From NCBI GenBank assembly GCA_015485695.1, contig WFTB01000029.1:1-32688 (forward strand): a stretch of DNA of 32,688 bases. Reading direction: 5' to 3'. The translations under genes and the position numbers were made by a program. The stretch is from Patescibacteria group bacterium. GTDB taxonomy: Bacteria; Patescibacteriota; Patescibacteriia; WFTA01; S139-112. Shown here in pieces: positions 1 through 6,420 of the stretch; within the stretch, counting starts at the first letter, position 1, and each line of letters opens with the position of its first letter. Under the pieces are notes generated by a model. That model was not told where the DNA came from, searched no databases, and was given only the letters and a program-made list of their open reading frames with translations.

Positions 1-45
1 CATGGTATTCGTCAGTGTGTCGTCCTCAATGCGAAGCGCGTATAG
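1..45 (+). CDS. Possible C-terminal end of an unidentified gene
   Basis: Frame 1 is open from the window edge to a TAG at 43-45 and reads HGIRQCVVLNAKRV. It is followed 20 bases later by an intrinsic-terminator hairpin that also works in the plus direction, which would suit a gene end. Fourteen residues are too few to identify a family, and the open frame could be chance. Confidence 0.25.
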   Translation, partial: HGIRQCVVLNAKRV

Positions 46-64
46 GTTATAACGGTGTATTTGA

Positions 65-92
65 AAAACAGGACACGTTGTTGTCCTGTTTT
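65..92. terminator. Bidirectional intrinsic terminator
   Basis: AAAACAGGACA and its complement TGTCCTGTTTT form an 11-bp stem around a short loop, with A-rich and T-rich flanks, so it can terminate in both directions. On the minus strand it lies just after the tRNA-Glu 3' end and should end that transcript. On the plus strand it would end whatever gene enters from the left edge. Confidence 0.7.
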
Positions 93-99
93 CGGTGTG

Positions 100-171
100 T
101 GATCCCACGGGGAGTCGAACCCCGGTTACCAGGATGAAAACCTGGCGTCCTAACCACTAGACGATGGGACC
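100..171 (-). tRNA. tRNA-Glu (anticodon UUC)
   Basis: The minus strand folds as a complete cloverleaf. The acceptor arms GGTCCCA and TGGGATC pair with one G-U. The anticodon stem CCAGG/CCTGG encloses the loop TTTTCAT, giving anticodon TTC (Glu). The T arm is CGGGG-TTCGACT-CCCCG, and the discriminator base is A at position 100. No CCA is encoded. The first 22 bases of the tRNA also serve as the last codons and stop codon of the upstream GIY-YIG gene. A 3'-truncated second copy of the same tRNA lies about 330 bp upstream, and both seem to be on one transcript ending at the hairpin at 65-92. Confidence 0.95.
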
Positions 172-413
172 GTGAATATTCTACTGAAAAGTTGCTCTTT
201 TTGGTGTTTGTTTTTCTTTAGCTCTATCTCGCGCTTTCGGGCAGTTGTTTTATCGTTGTACGCCTCATAATACACCAACCTCATTGGCAGACAATGTTTT
301 ATGGACTTGGTCTTGCCCGCATTATGTTGATTGAAACGAACTCGCAAATCTTCAGTACTTCCGATATAAGTACTTCCGTCTTTCTTGCTCTGCAACACAT
401 ACGTATAGAACAT
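150..413 (-). CDS. Small GIY-YIG nuclease-domain protein ending inside tRNA-Glu
   Basis: An 87-residue protein with the single-domain GIY-YIG fold of the YhbQ/UPF0213 type. The N-terminal FYTYVLQS strand and the YIGST motif correspond to the two halves of the GIY-YIG signature. R24 and N28 (RVRFNQHN), a central VYYEAY segment and a basic helix with E62 (ARKREIELKK) follow as in the family. The recognisable domain ends near residue 77. The last residues, VPSSSG, and the TAG stop are read from the acceptor and D arm of tRNA-Glu. The ATG is preceded by AAAAGG, but only one base away, which is poor spacing. The gene lies between a truncated and an intact tRNA-Glu copy, as expected of a mobile or homing-type nuclease. 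DNA cleavage is inferred from the family; the target is unknown. Confidence 0.85.
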   Translation of the reverse strand: MFYTYVLQSKKDGSTYIGSTEDLRVRFNQHNAGKTKSIKHCLPMRLVYYEAYNDKTTARKREIELKKNKHQKEQLFSRIFTVPSSSG

Positions 414-424
414 ACCTTTTCGAG

Positions 425-499
425 TACCAGGATGTCAGTCTTCGACTGATCAATCGAAGATTGAAAAACCTGGCGTCCTAACCACTAGACGATGGGACC
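425..499 (-). pseudogene. 3'-truncated tRNA-Glu copy with a 30-nt insert in the anticodon
   Basis: The minus strand repeats the first 35 bases of the intact tRNA-Glu exactly, from the 5' end through TTTT of the anticodon loop. An extra 30 nt (435-464) follows, then the next ten tRNA bases CATCCTGGTA. After that the sequence diverges into the start of the GIY-YIG gene. The insert splits the anticodon between positions 35 and 36. The variable loop, T arm and 3' acceptor strand are missing, so it cannot make a tRNA alone. It is most likely the left-hand duplication left by insertion of the nuclease element, or a decayed tandem tRNA. Confidence 0.8.
435..464. repeat. Two back-to-back 15-nt hairpins
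   Basis: The 30-nt insert is made of two adjacent 15-mers, TCAGTCTTCGACTGA and TCAATCGAAGATTGA. Each is a 6-bp stem with a 3-nt loop (TTC and GAA). The second is the reverse complement of the first except for two bases, and those two form a matched pair (G-C changed to A-T), so both stems stay perfect. Boundaries are exact relative to the intact tRNA copy. Confidence 0.85.
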
Positions 500-536
500 T
501 TATCGGTTTTTTGCCTCAAAACCTTCAAGGTGTATG

Positions 537-567
537 GTATTAAGACATTAAAATCAAAATTAGTCAA
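537..567 (-). promoter_or_regulatory. Possible promoter of the tRNA-Glu / GIY-YIG transcript
   Basis: The minus strand has TTGACT (567-562) and TAATAC (542-537) separated by 19 bases, longer than ideal. A start near 530 would give a 30-nt leader before the truncated tRNA copy. The rest of 500-724 is AT-rich, and I see no convincing gene in it. Confidence 0.4.
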
Positions 568-724
568 GGTTTTGCTCGGTTTTGGCGCTTTATTGTTTCG
601 GTTTTTGAGTAAAACTTGCGCTTATTGTTTGTCGTTTGGGTTTTCCCTGTCACCTCTTCCAATTTCTCAAATAGTGATGTATATTTAAAGCAATAATGCA
701 GTTTATCAACTATTACATAATAAT

Positions 725-1186
725 ATGGCATCATCACTAATATCAAAACTATCACGACAAAACGATAAAGACGAGGAAGAGATATCATCAAACCAAGACG
801 ACGCTTTGGCTGTTGGTGAGGACAGTCAAAAAAGCGACTGGCTGGAAGATGAAGACGAAGGTCAGCTTTCGGTTGATGTGTATCAAGATGAAACCAGCAT
901 AATCGTCAAATCCACAATAGCCGGCGTTAATCCGGAAGACATAGACATATCGATAGATAACGATATGCTGACTATAAGAGGTGAGAGGAGGCATGAAGAA
1001 GAAATAAACGAAGAAGATTATTACTATCAAGAGTGTTATTGGGGAGCGTTTTCAAGGTCTATAATACTTCCAACCGAGGTGAAAGCGGAAGAAGTTGAGG
1101 CAACTTTGAAAAACGGAGTTTTGACCGTCAGGTTGCCAAAGGCTAAAAAATCAAAGAGCGTGTCGATAAAGATAAGCTCCGAATAA
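725..1186 (+). CDS. Hsp20 / alpha-crystallin small heat-shock protein
   Basis: This 153-residue ATP-independent holdase should bind unfolding cytosolic proteins and hold them for refolding. Residues 1-47 form a charged, low-complexity arm rich in D, E, S and K. The alpha-crystallin domain spans about 48-150: LSVDVYQDETSIIVKSTIAGVNPEDIDISIDNDMLTI at the front, then the ERR..EE loop, and the family's A-x-x-x-N-G-V-L-T-V motif as ATLKNGVLTVRLPK near the end. The canonical I-x-I tail motif appears as VSIKI. Length is normal. No clear Shine-Dalgarno sequence precedes the ATG, and I see no CIRCE element. The next gene starts 9 bases later, so co-transcription is likely. Confidence 0.93.
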   Translation: MASSLISKLSRQNDKDEEEISSNQDDALAVGEDSQKSDWLEDEDEGQLSVDVYQDETSIIVKSTIAGVNPEDIDISIDNDMLTIRGERRHEEEINEEDYYYQECYWGAFSRSIILPTEVKAEEVEATLKNGVLTVRLPKAKKSKSVSIKISSE

Positions 1187-1195
1187 AACCGGAAC

Positions 1196-1471
1196 ATGAA
1201 AGAAGATTCGTCTACAAGTGATGGTGAGTTTGAGCGTCCGTACATCTCTGCGGTCGTGGAATCTTTGAGTGAGAGCACTGCCACAGTATTAACTTCGGAC
1301 AATCAAAAAATCACAATTCCAAAGGACAAGCTTCCGAAAGACGCGTCCGATGGAATGCGAATTCGGCTTATAATTTCATCGGACAGAGATGAAAGCGTGG
1401 AGCGTGAATTACTCGCCAAATCCATACTGAACGAAATTTTGAACGGTGTTGGCGAGGAATATGTTCGATAA
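1196..1471 (+). CDS. Small DUF3006-like protein
   Basis: A 91-residue soluble protein. Residues 17-60 (ISAVVESLSESTATVLTSDN, then KITIPKDKLPKDASDGMRIRLII) match the DUF3006 pattern: a short beta segment, a self-describing strand pair, a K-LP turn and a G-x-x-I/L-x-hydrophobic strand. This fold probably resembles a small beta barrel; its role is not known. The C-terminal helix (ELLAKSILNEILNG) is an addition. The stop codon overlaps the ATG of the following VanW gene, so the two are probably translationally coupled. Assignment rests on pattern only. Confidence 0.7.
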   Translation: MKEDSSTSDGEFERPYISAVVESLSESTATVLTSDNQKITIPKDKLPKDASDGMRIRLIISSDRDESVERELLAKSILNEILNGVGEEYVR

Positions 1472-3308
1472 GAAACATAAAAAATTGATAATAAAAAAGT
1501 GGCTTGATTTATCTGTGGTCGCTTTTTTTGTGTTTGCGGTTTTGGTAATTGCAATTCCTCAATTGATGAGAGTCGCTTGGTCCGGCGAGGCGTATCCTGG
1601 AGTTTTGGTGGGCAATCACAATGTTGGTGGGATGAATTACGATGAGTTGAAAGCGTTTCTTACCAAAGAGTGGAACAAAGTCGGTCAAGAGGGTATCGTT
1701 CTGACCCTTGATGGGCGAAACATGACACTGTATCCGACGGTTACGTCTACCGGCGATCCGGATTTGAGTTATGATGTTGTCGTGTTCGACATGGACAAAA
1801 CGATAAGTCGAATTTTAGCAATCGGTCGCGAGAGAGATTTTTACTCTTGGTTTCTCTCCCCATACATAAGCCTTGCGAATAAGCGAGAGGTAAAAGCGGA
1901 TGTTCGGGTTATGCCCGGAGTGTTACAAGAGATAGTTCGTAAAAATTACGAAGACCGTATCGTTGAAGCCGAAGACGCTCGTTTTGAAATCTCTGACAAT
2001 GAAATAATCTTGGTGCCGGAGAAGTCCGGATTGTCCATTGATGTCGGAAATGTCGTCGGTCAAATAGAAGAAAGGTTTTTTATGCTTGATGACAATCCGG
2101 TTGAAATTTCGCTTTTGACGGTGAAACCAGATGTATATGTGCAAGACATAAGACCGTTGATGGACGATGCGCGCGAGGTTTTGGATAGGGCTCCCTTTGT
2201 CATAGAAGCCGACATTACCAATTCTTCTCGTCGTAAATTTTATTGGAGCAGATCCATAACCGCGGAACAAGTTCAAAATTGGCTTGGCGCAAAGAAAGAC
2301 GGCAATGGAGTAGTGAGTTTGGGTTTTAACAACTCTCTCATCGATTATTTGAGTCGGTTGAAAAAAGAAATTGACCTTGAGGCCAGGGATGCGAAGTTTG
2401 ATATATCCGAATCCGGTCGCATAACAAAGTTTCAGGCATCTCGAGACGGAAGGTCGATTGACGTAAGTGAGTCGTATGCGAAACTTGAGCGCGATATCAT
2501 TGACAACAAACAAACAAAATCCGAATTGGTGGTGGATTTGGTAGAACCTCTTATAACAATGGAAAAAGCGAACAATCTCGGTATCAAGGAGGTTTTGGGT
2601 GTCGGTACATCGAATTTTTCCGGGTCACCGAAAAACAGACTCAAAAACATAAAAGTCGCGTCTGATAAACTAAACGGTCTTTTGATAAAGCCGGGAGAAG
2701 AGTTTTCCTTGGTAAAAGCTTTGAAGCCGTTTACCACGGATGAAGGCTATGTTCCGGAATTGGTGATAAAAGGCACGAAACTGGTTCCTGAACTTGGCGG
2801 TGGCGCGTGTCAGATAGGCACCACATTGTTCAGGGCCGTTTTGGACGCCGGTCTTGATATCACTCAGAGGAGAAACCACTCTTTTGCGGTAAGTTATTAC
2901 AACGATGAATACGGTCTGCCGGGGACTGACGCGACAATATACGATCCGGCTCCGGATTTTAGATTTAAAAACGACACGGACAACTATATTCTGATACAAA
3001 CCGATGTTGGAGACGATGGCATACTTACCTACACGTTGTGGGGAACGTCTGACGGAAGAAACGCCTCCATAAGCAAGACTAAGATATTGGATTCTTTTCC
3101 CGCTCCGGACACTAAATACATAGAAACCGAAGACCTGTCACCCGGTACGGTCGAATGCACCGGCAACAATGTTCCCGGATACAACACATCATTCACATAT
3201 TCAATCACATACTCGGACGGAACTTCTCATGAAGAGGTATTTGATTCGTACTACCGTCCATTCCAGCGCGTTTGTCTTGTCGGTATCGGTGAAATCGAGA
3301 AAGATTGA
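1461..3308 (+). CDS. VanW-family membrane-anchored cell-wall protein
   Basis: A 615-residue protein. One membrane segment (about residues 13-31, VVAFFVFAVLVIAIPQLM) anchors a large extracytoplasmic part. The middle resembles tandem putative peptidoglycan-binding domains of the YoaR type (PG_binding_4). The C-terminal third is the VanW domain: GVGTSNFSGSPKNRLKNI, then KPGEEFSLVKAL, the invariant-looking LGGGACQIGTTLF, and RRNHSFAV...GTDATIYDP. Domain order and length fit the YoaR/VanW family, whose biochemical role is unsettled. I chose ATG 1461 over an upstream in-frame GTG at 1446 because GCGAGGA lies at good distance before it and it overlaps the stop of the previous gene. The gene ends with TGA, evidence against TGA recoding. 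Confidence 0.88.
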   Translation: MFDKKHKKLIIKKWLDLSVVAFFVFAVLVIAIPQLMRVAWSGEAYPGVLVGNHNVGGMNYDELKAFLTKEWNKVGQEGIVLTLDGRNMTLYPTVTSTGDPDLSYDVVVFDMDKTISRILAIGRERDFYSWFLSPYISLANKREVKADVRVMPGVLQEIVRKNYEDRIVEAEDARFEISDNEIILVPEKSGLSIDVGNVVGQIEERFFMLDDNPVEISLLTVKPDVYVQDIRPLMDDAREVLDRAPFVIEADITNSSRRKFYWSRSITAEQVQNWLGAKKDGNGVVSLGFNNSLIDYLSRLKKEIDLEARDAKFDISESGRITKFQASRDGRSIDVSESYAKLERDIIDNKQTKSELVVDLVEPLITMEKANNLGIKEVLGVGTSNFSGSPKNRLKNIKVASDKLNGLLIKPGEEFSLVKALKPFTTDEGYVPELVIKGTKLVPELGGGACQIGTTLFRAVLDAGLDITQRRNHSFAVSYYNDEYGLPGTDATIYDPAPDFRFKNDTDNYILIQTDVGDDGILTYTLWGTSDGRNASISKTKILDSFPAPDTKYIETEDLSPGTVECTGNNVPGYNTSFTYSITYSDGTSHEEVFDSYYRPFQRVCLVGIGEIEKD

Positions 3309-3335
3309 CTGTCGGTGTTTGGCGGTCAATAAGAA

Positions 3336-3914
3336 TCAATTCTTAGTATTAGGGTAGGCTTTTTTGTACCATGCGACAAGTTGAACTATTTGTCTTGCCA
3401 CTTTGTTCGGGTTCGGAACTTGTTCGAACACCACGCGTTGGCGCGTTCCGGCCGATTGTATGTATACGTCACCGTAATTTAGAAAATGCGCAAGTAGTCC
3501 GGTCTGTTCCGTTGTTACGTCTTGAATGCGAAATAATTTTACTTCAGTAACAGTTCTCTTGAACAGGCCCTCAAGTTCTATGTTTAGTATTCTGTGGTTT
3601 GTGACAATCCAAACATCGAGAAAATAATCCAAAAAACCTCTGTAAAAGAAAAGCCATACGAACATATAGAATCCGACGAGAGTCAAATTCAATACCGGTA
3701 TAACCGCGGGATCGGAAAGCAGGTTTTGGAAGAATGTGCTTATGAACCAATACGCCCCAAACGGAAGAATTGATATAACTACATAAAGCGCAACGTGAAA
3801 CAACAATACCGAAATATCTCGTCGCAACAAAAATATCACTTCTTCATTGTTTTTTCCTTGTGGCAAATGTTTAAGTCCTATCATAGGTTTTGTGTCGATA
3901 TGTTTATCGACCAA
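3336..3914 (-). CDS. Membrane protein with a bacterial PH domain (bPH_2 / YdbS type)
   Basis: A 192-residue protein. A soluble N-terminus carries EEVIFLLRRD. Two hydrophobic stretches follow (about 36-61 and 74-98, VLLFHVALYVVISILPFGAYWFI and LTLVGFYMFVWLFFYRGFLDYF). The C-terminal half is a bacterial pleckstrin-homology domain (DUF304): DVWIVTNHRILNIELEGLFKR, EVKLFRIQDVTTEQTGLLAHFLNYGDVYIQSAG, and FEQVPNPNKVARQI. These follow the family consensus closely. It is last of three minus-strand genes after ruvB, 23 bases after its neighbour. Function in the family is poorly known; a membrane-associated structural or signalling role is only a guess. Confidence 0.82.
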   Translation of the reverse strand: MVDKHIDTKPMIGLKHLPQGKNNEEVIFLLRRDISVLLFHVALYVVISILPFGAYWFISTFFQNLLSDPAVIPVLNLTLVGFYMFVWLFFYRGFLDYFLDVWIVTNHRILNIELEGLFKRTVTEVKLFRIQDVTTEQTGLLAHFLNYGDVYIQSAGTRQRVVFEQVPNPNKVARQIVQLVAWYKKAYPNTKN

Positions 3915-3937
3915 TCTATTGGTGCCGCATCGTGTTT

Positions 3938-4171
3938 TTACAGCGAAATTACAATTTCTATGGTTTGCCCCCAGTCTGTGGAGAGGATTATTGTTAGAGC
4001 TATTCCAACCAGTATTGCGGACACTATCACGTAAATTCCCAATGATAACTCGTTTGCAATCCCTTTTATTCCGAACTTAATCGCGTGAAAAATATTGAAA
4101 CCCGAAAATATTACCCAAAATACGGTAAATACGAGGAAAAAACCCAAAAATATCGCTATCGGAATCTCCAT
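3938..4171 (-). CDS. Small two-helix membrane protein, function unknown
   Basis: A 77-residue protein with two clear hydrophobic segments (about 4-30, AIFLGFFLVFTVFWVIFSGFNIF, and 45-64, IYVIVSAILVGIALTIIL). They are joined by a short loop with K and E residues; the C-terminus contains DWGQ. I recognise no named family. It sits between ruvB (64 bases upstream) and the PH-domain gene (23 bases downstream) on the same strand, and is probably co-expressed with the latter. Confidence 0.7.
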   Translation of the reverse strand: MEIPIAIFLGFFLVFTVFWVIFSGFNIFHAIKFGIKGIANELSLGIYVIVSAILVGIALTIILSTDWGQTIEIVISL

Positions 4172-4234
4172 AAATCAAGTTTGTTTTAATTAAGTCTTGT
4201 TTGGAATTTGTTTCTACTGTCTTGCTTTGCTTGA

Positions 4235-4263
4235 ATTATAACAATTTTTCTTGCAAATTGGCA
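4235..4263 (-). promoter_or_regulatory. Possible promoter before the two small membrane-protein genes
   Basis: Over the ruvB stop codon the minus strand has a perfect TATAAT (4240-4235) preceded by TGT (extended -10 pattern), with a weak TGCCAA (4263-4258) 17 bases upstream. It would give a leader of about 57 nt to the gene at 4171 and allow expression independent of ruvB. Confidence 0.4.
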
Positions 4264-5279
4264 GGTACCTTTTTACCCAAGTGTTCATAAGCGGCTGGTG
4301 TAGCCATTCTTCCGCGCGGAGTTCTTGAGAGAAACCCTATTTGCATAAGATACGGTTCATACACTTCTTCTATGGTGGAATGGTCCTCTCCGGTTGCCGC
4401 AGACAGTGTACTCAACCCTGCCGGTCCTCCGTTGAACCGTTCTATTATCGTTGTCAGAAGCGCTCTGTCGGTTTCATCAAGTCCCAAAGAATCAATTTCC
4501 AGCAACTTAAGAGATTCTCGACATACTTGCGCGTCTATTTCTTCTTGATTGCGAACCTGAGCCACGTCTCGAACATGACGGAGCAAACGATTTGCTATTC
4601 TTGGCGTTCTTCGAGCTCTTGACGCCACTTCTTTTGCCGCGTCTTCTTTTAGATTGATTCGCAGTATGTCGGCGGACCTTAATGCTATTTGTCGCAAATC
4701 ATCGTGCGTATAAAATTCAAGCCTCCATATCCCGTTGAATCGGTCACGAAGCGGGGCAGAAATCATTGAAAGTTTGGTGGTCGCTCCTATAAGAGTGAAT
4801 GACGGTAATTCCAAGCGCAATGTTCTCGCCGATGGCCCTTTTCCGACTACTATATCAAGAGCGCTATCCTCCATTGCGGGGTACAAAATCTCTTCTATCG
4901 TTTTATTCAATCTGTGTATTTCATCGATAAAAAGTATGTCCCCTGGTTCAAGGTTTGTGAGTATGGCGGCAAGATCTCCGGCTCGTTCTATTGCCGGGCC
5001 CGCCGTGGTGCGTATGTTTGCGCTCATCTCTTTTGAGATTATGTGAGCCAGGGTTGTTTTCCCGAGTCCTGGCGGACCATAGAACAGCGTGTGGCCCAGA
5101 GATTCGTTTCTTTGTTTTGCCGCTTGTATTGATAATGACAGATTGTTTTTGATTTTTTCTTGACCAACAAAATCAACGAGTTTTTTGGGCCTCAGTGATA
5201 TGTCCAGTGTCGAATCAGCGAAATCTTCAGTGCTGATTGCGGATTTTGCCGATGCCGGTGTTTGGGAAGGTGTACACAT
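4236..5279 (-). CDS. ruvB: Holliday junction branch-migration ATPase RuvB
   Basis: A 347-residue AAA+ motor that, with RuvA, drives branch migration of Holliday junctions. After a variable 24-residue N-terminus come [15 protein letters not shown], the Walker A motif GPPGLGKTT (68-76), Walker B with FIDEIHRL (118-125), and sensor 1 IGATTK followed by the APLRDRFNG arginine-finger segment. The C-terminal winged helix follows ([32 protein letters not shown] and [17 protein letters not shown]). Length is usual. ruvA and ruvC are not nearby in this window. It heads a three-gene minus-strand cluster. Confidence 0.97.
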   Translation of the reverse strand: MCTPSQTPASAKSAISTEDFADSTLDISLRPKKLVDFVGQEKIKNNLSLSIQAAKQRNESLGHTLFYGPPGLGKTTLAHIISKEMSANIRTTAGPAIERAGDLAAILTNLEPGDILFIDEIHRLNKTIEEILYPAMEDSALDIVVGKGPSARTLRLELPSFTLIGATTKLSMISAPLRDRFNGIWRLEFYTHDDLRQIALRSADILRINLKEDAAKEVASRARRTPRIANRLLRHVRDVAQVRNQEEIDAQVCRESLKLLEIDSLGLDETDRALLTTIIERFNGGPAGLSTLSAATGEDHSTIEEVYEPYLMQIGFLSRTPRGRMATPAAYEHLGKKVPANLQEKLL

Positions 5280-5307
5280 ATTTGGTTCGATTTTATGATC
5301 AATAGTC

Positions 5308-5336
5308 TTGACACAGAAGTTCTTCTATGATACACT
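5308..5336 (+). promoter_or_regulatory. Strong sigma70-type promoter of the candidate ncRNA
   Basis: A perfect TTGACA (5308-5313), a 17-base spacer and TACACT (5331-5336) predict initiation near 5343. No open reading frame of plausible length follows on the plus strand before the terminator at 5710, so the transcript is most likely non-coding. Confidence 0.75.
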
Positions 5337-5342
5337 CCAGGG

Positions 5343-5736
5343 TCAATTTGAAAATGTATTGCCGAGATTGTTGAAATAATCTTTGTTCTAATGTCTTTCT
5401 TATCGGTCAGGCACGACGAGCATGGGGATTATTGTTAGGTAACTACAGGGCTTCGCGCCTCGTGTTATCCTTCACAATAGTTTTCTTGCCTGACCGCTTG
5501 GAAAGACATTAATTTCATTTATCATCCGAGCCCCTAAGGTGAGGCACGATTTTCCGTCACATTTGTGGCGTACCGGGGATTCGACCTTTGCGGTCGAAAA
5601 AGTCATGGCTCGACCTCATTCCTTCGTATGGCGCTCATGCGCCATACACCTTCCTCGCCTTCAGGGCTCGCGTGAGATTTTGTTTTTCAGCTAAATTATT
5701 TGTTTAGATAAAACCGACATATGTCGGTTTTTTGTT
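5343..5736 (+). ncRNA. Unassigned structured non-coding RNA of about 390 nt
   Basis: This stretch has its own promoter (5308-5336) and terminator (5710-5736) and no plausible gene. It contains two long-range base-paired domains. Domain 1: AATGTCTTTC (5390-5399) pairs perfectly with GAAAGACATT (5501-5510). After a 4x4 internal loop, CGGTCAGGCA (5404-5413) pairs perfectly with TGCCTGACCG (5487-5496). Domain 2: CGAGCCC (5527-5533) pairs with GGGCTCG (5664-5670), and AAGGTGAGG (5536-5544) pairs with CCTCGCCTT (5653-5661). This encloses local hairpins such as TCGACC..GGTCGA and TATGGCGC..GCGCCATA. I cannot match it to tmRNA (no tag frame, no CCA end), SRP RNA (no GGAA tetraloop and AGCAG) or RNase P RNA (no GAGGAAAGTCC). 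A highly divergent member of one of these is still possible. Confidence 0.65.
5710..5736. terminator. Bidirectional intrinsic terminator
   Basis: AAAACCGACAT and ATGTCGGTTTT form a perfect palindromic hairpin, followed by TTGTTT on the plus strand. It can end both the plus-strand ncRNA and the minus-strand metallo-beta-lactamase-fold gene, whose stop codon begins at 5738. Confidence 0.8.
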
Positions 5737-6395
5737 TATATGGACAATAACACACCTTTCATTTCATCTTGTGGAAGGCTTGCGTGTGTGATTTTGAATT
5801 TGTCGGACACTTCATCGGATTTTATGCCAAGTTCTTTTTGTATGAATTCGGACGGGTTACCGGAAATACCATCGATTTTAATATTCGGCACTTTGTAAAA
5901 AATGGGGATGACCACCCTTGGCTGGAGTTGATTTACGACATCTCGAGCTTGTTTCATGTCCATTACGACAGAACCTCCTATGGGAAGAGCCAATATATCC
6001 GTGTTTTGCAATACTTCCGTTTGTGCGTCAGACAGTCCCGAAGAATTTTTCATGCTCCCAATCAACCCCACGACAATTCGTTCAATCTCCACTCTATACA
6101 CTATGCTTTCGTCTTCCGCGTCTTTAACGCCGTGTATCGCCATTCCTTCGATTTCATATTCCCCGGGTTCGTCTATTATTACGGGAGACCTGTCACCGTT
6201 CGAGTTAATTGACTTGAAGTTGTTGTAAATCGGGTCTGACGAATCCGATATCAAAACCACATCTGCCTTTATGCGAGGTAATTTGATTCCGATTTTTTTG
6301 CTATCAAAAGGATTTGCGACCAAAACCACGTCTTTCCCGTCTTGTGTTTTTGCTGATATTTTCAGGCACGATGCGCCATGGTGTGTAATAATCAT
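5736..6395 (-). CDS. Metallo-beta-lactamase-fold protein lacking the metal-binding motif
   Basis: A 219-residue protein resembling the UlaG/Lactamase_B_3 branch of the metallo-beta-lactamase fold. It starts MIITHHGASCLKI, has VANPFD where active relatives have IDPF, and LPRIKADVVLIS where the strand before the metal motif ends. Here the expected T-H-x-H-x-D-H is replaced by ISDSSDPIYNN, so all three histidines are gone. Later segments (VIIDEPGEYEIEGMAIHGV, DILALPIGGS, RVVIPIFYK) keep the fold's layout. A hydrolase function is therefore unlikely; a scaffold or binding role is possible. It lies 25 bases downstream of the coiled-coil gene and ends at a shared terminator. Confidence 0.78.
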   Translation of the reverse strand: MIITHHGASCLKISAKTQDGKDVVLVANPFDSKKIGIKLPRIKADVVLISDSSDPIYNNFKSINSNGDRSPVIIDEPGEYEIEGMAIHGVKDAEDESIVYRVEIERIVVGLIGSMKNSSGLSDAQTEVLQNTDILALPIGGSVVMDMKQARDVVNQLQPRVVIPIFYKVPNIKIDGISGNPSEFIQKELGIKSDEVSDKFKITHASLPQDEMKGVLLSI

Positions 6396-6420
6396 AAATT
6401 GTAATAAGTAATGTTTACGG

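Noticed and set aside
425-499. A tRNA-Glu gene carrying a spliced intron
   Set aside because: The insert is only 30 nt, far too short for a self-splicing group I intron, and the 3' half of this tRNA copy is missing.
564-791. Minus-strand open frame of 75 codons
   Set aside because: It overlaps the start of hsp20, is low-complexity AT-rich sequence, and resembles no protein.
3331-3346. TAAGAATCAATTCTTA as a terminator between the converging VanW and PH-domain genes
   Set aside because: It is a short AT-only stem with a 2-nt loop and no U-tract in either direction.
5404-5425. GGTCAGG resembling the conserved SRP RNA motif
   Set aside because: The GGAA tetraloop and AGCAG that must follow are absent; the bases instead pair with TGCCTGACCG downstream.
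5573-5590. GGGGATTCGACC resembling the tmRNA 5' or T-arm motif
   Set aside because: No matching acceptor stem, no CCA end and no tag reading frame ending in Ala-Leu-Ala-Ala on either strand.
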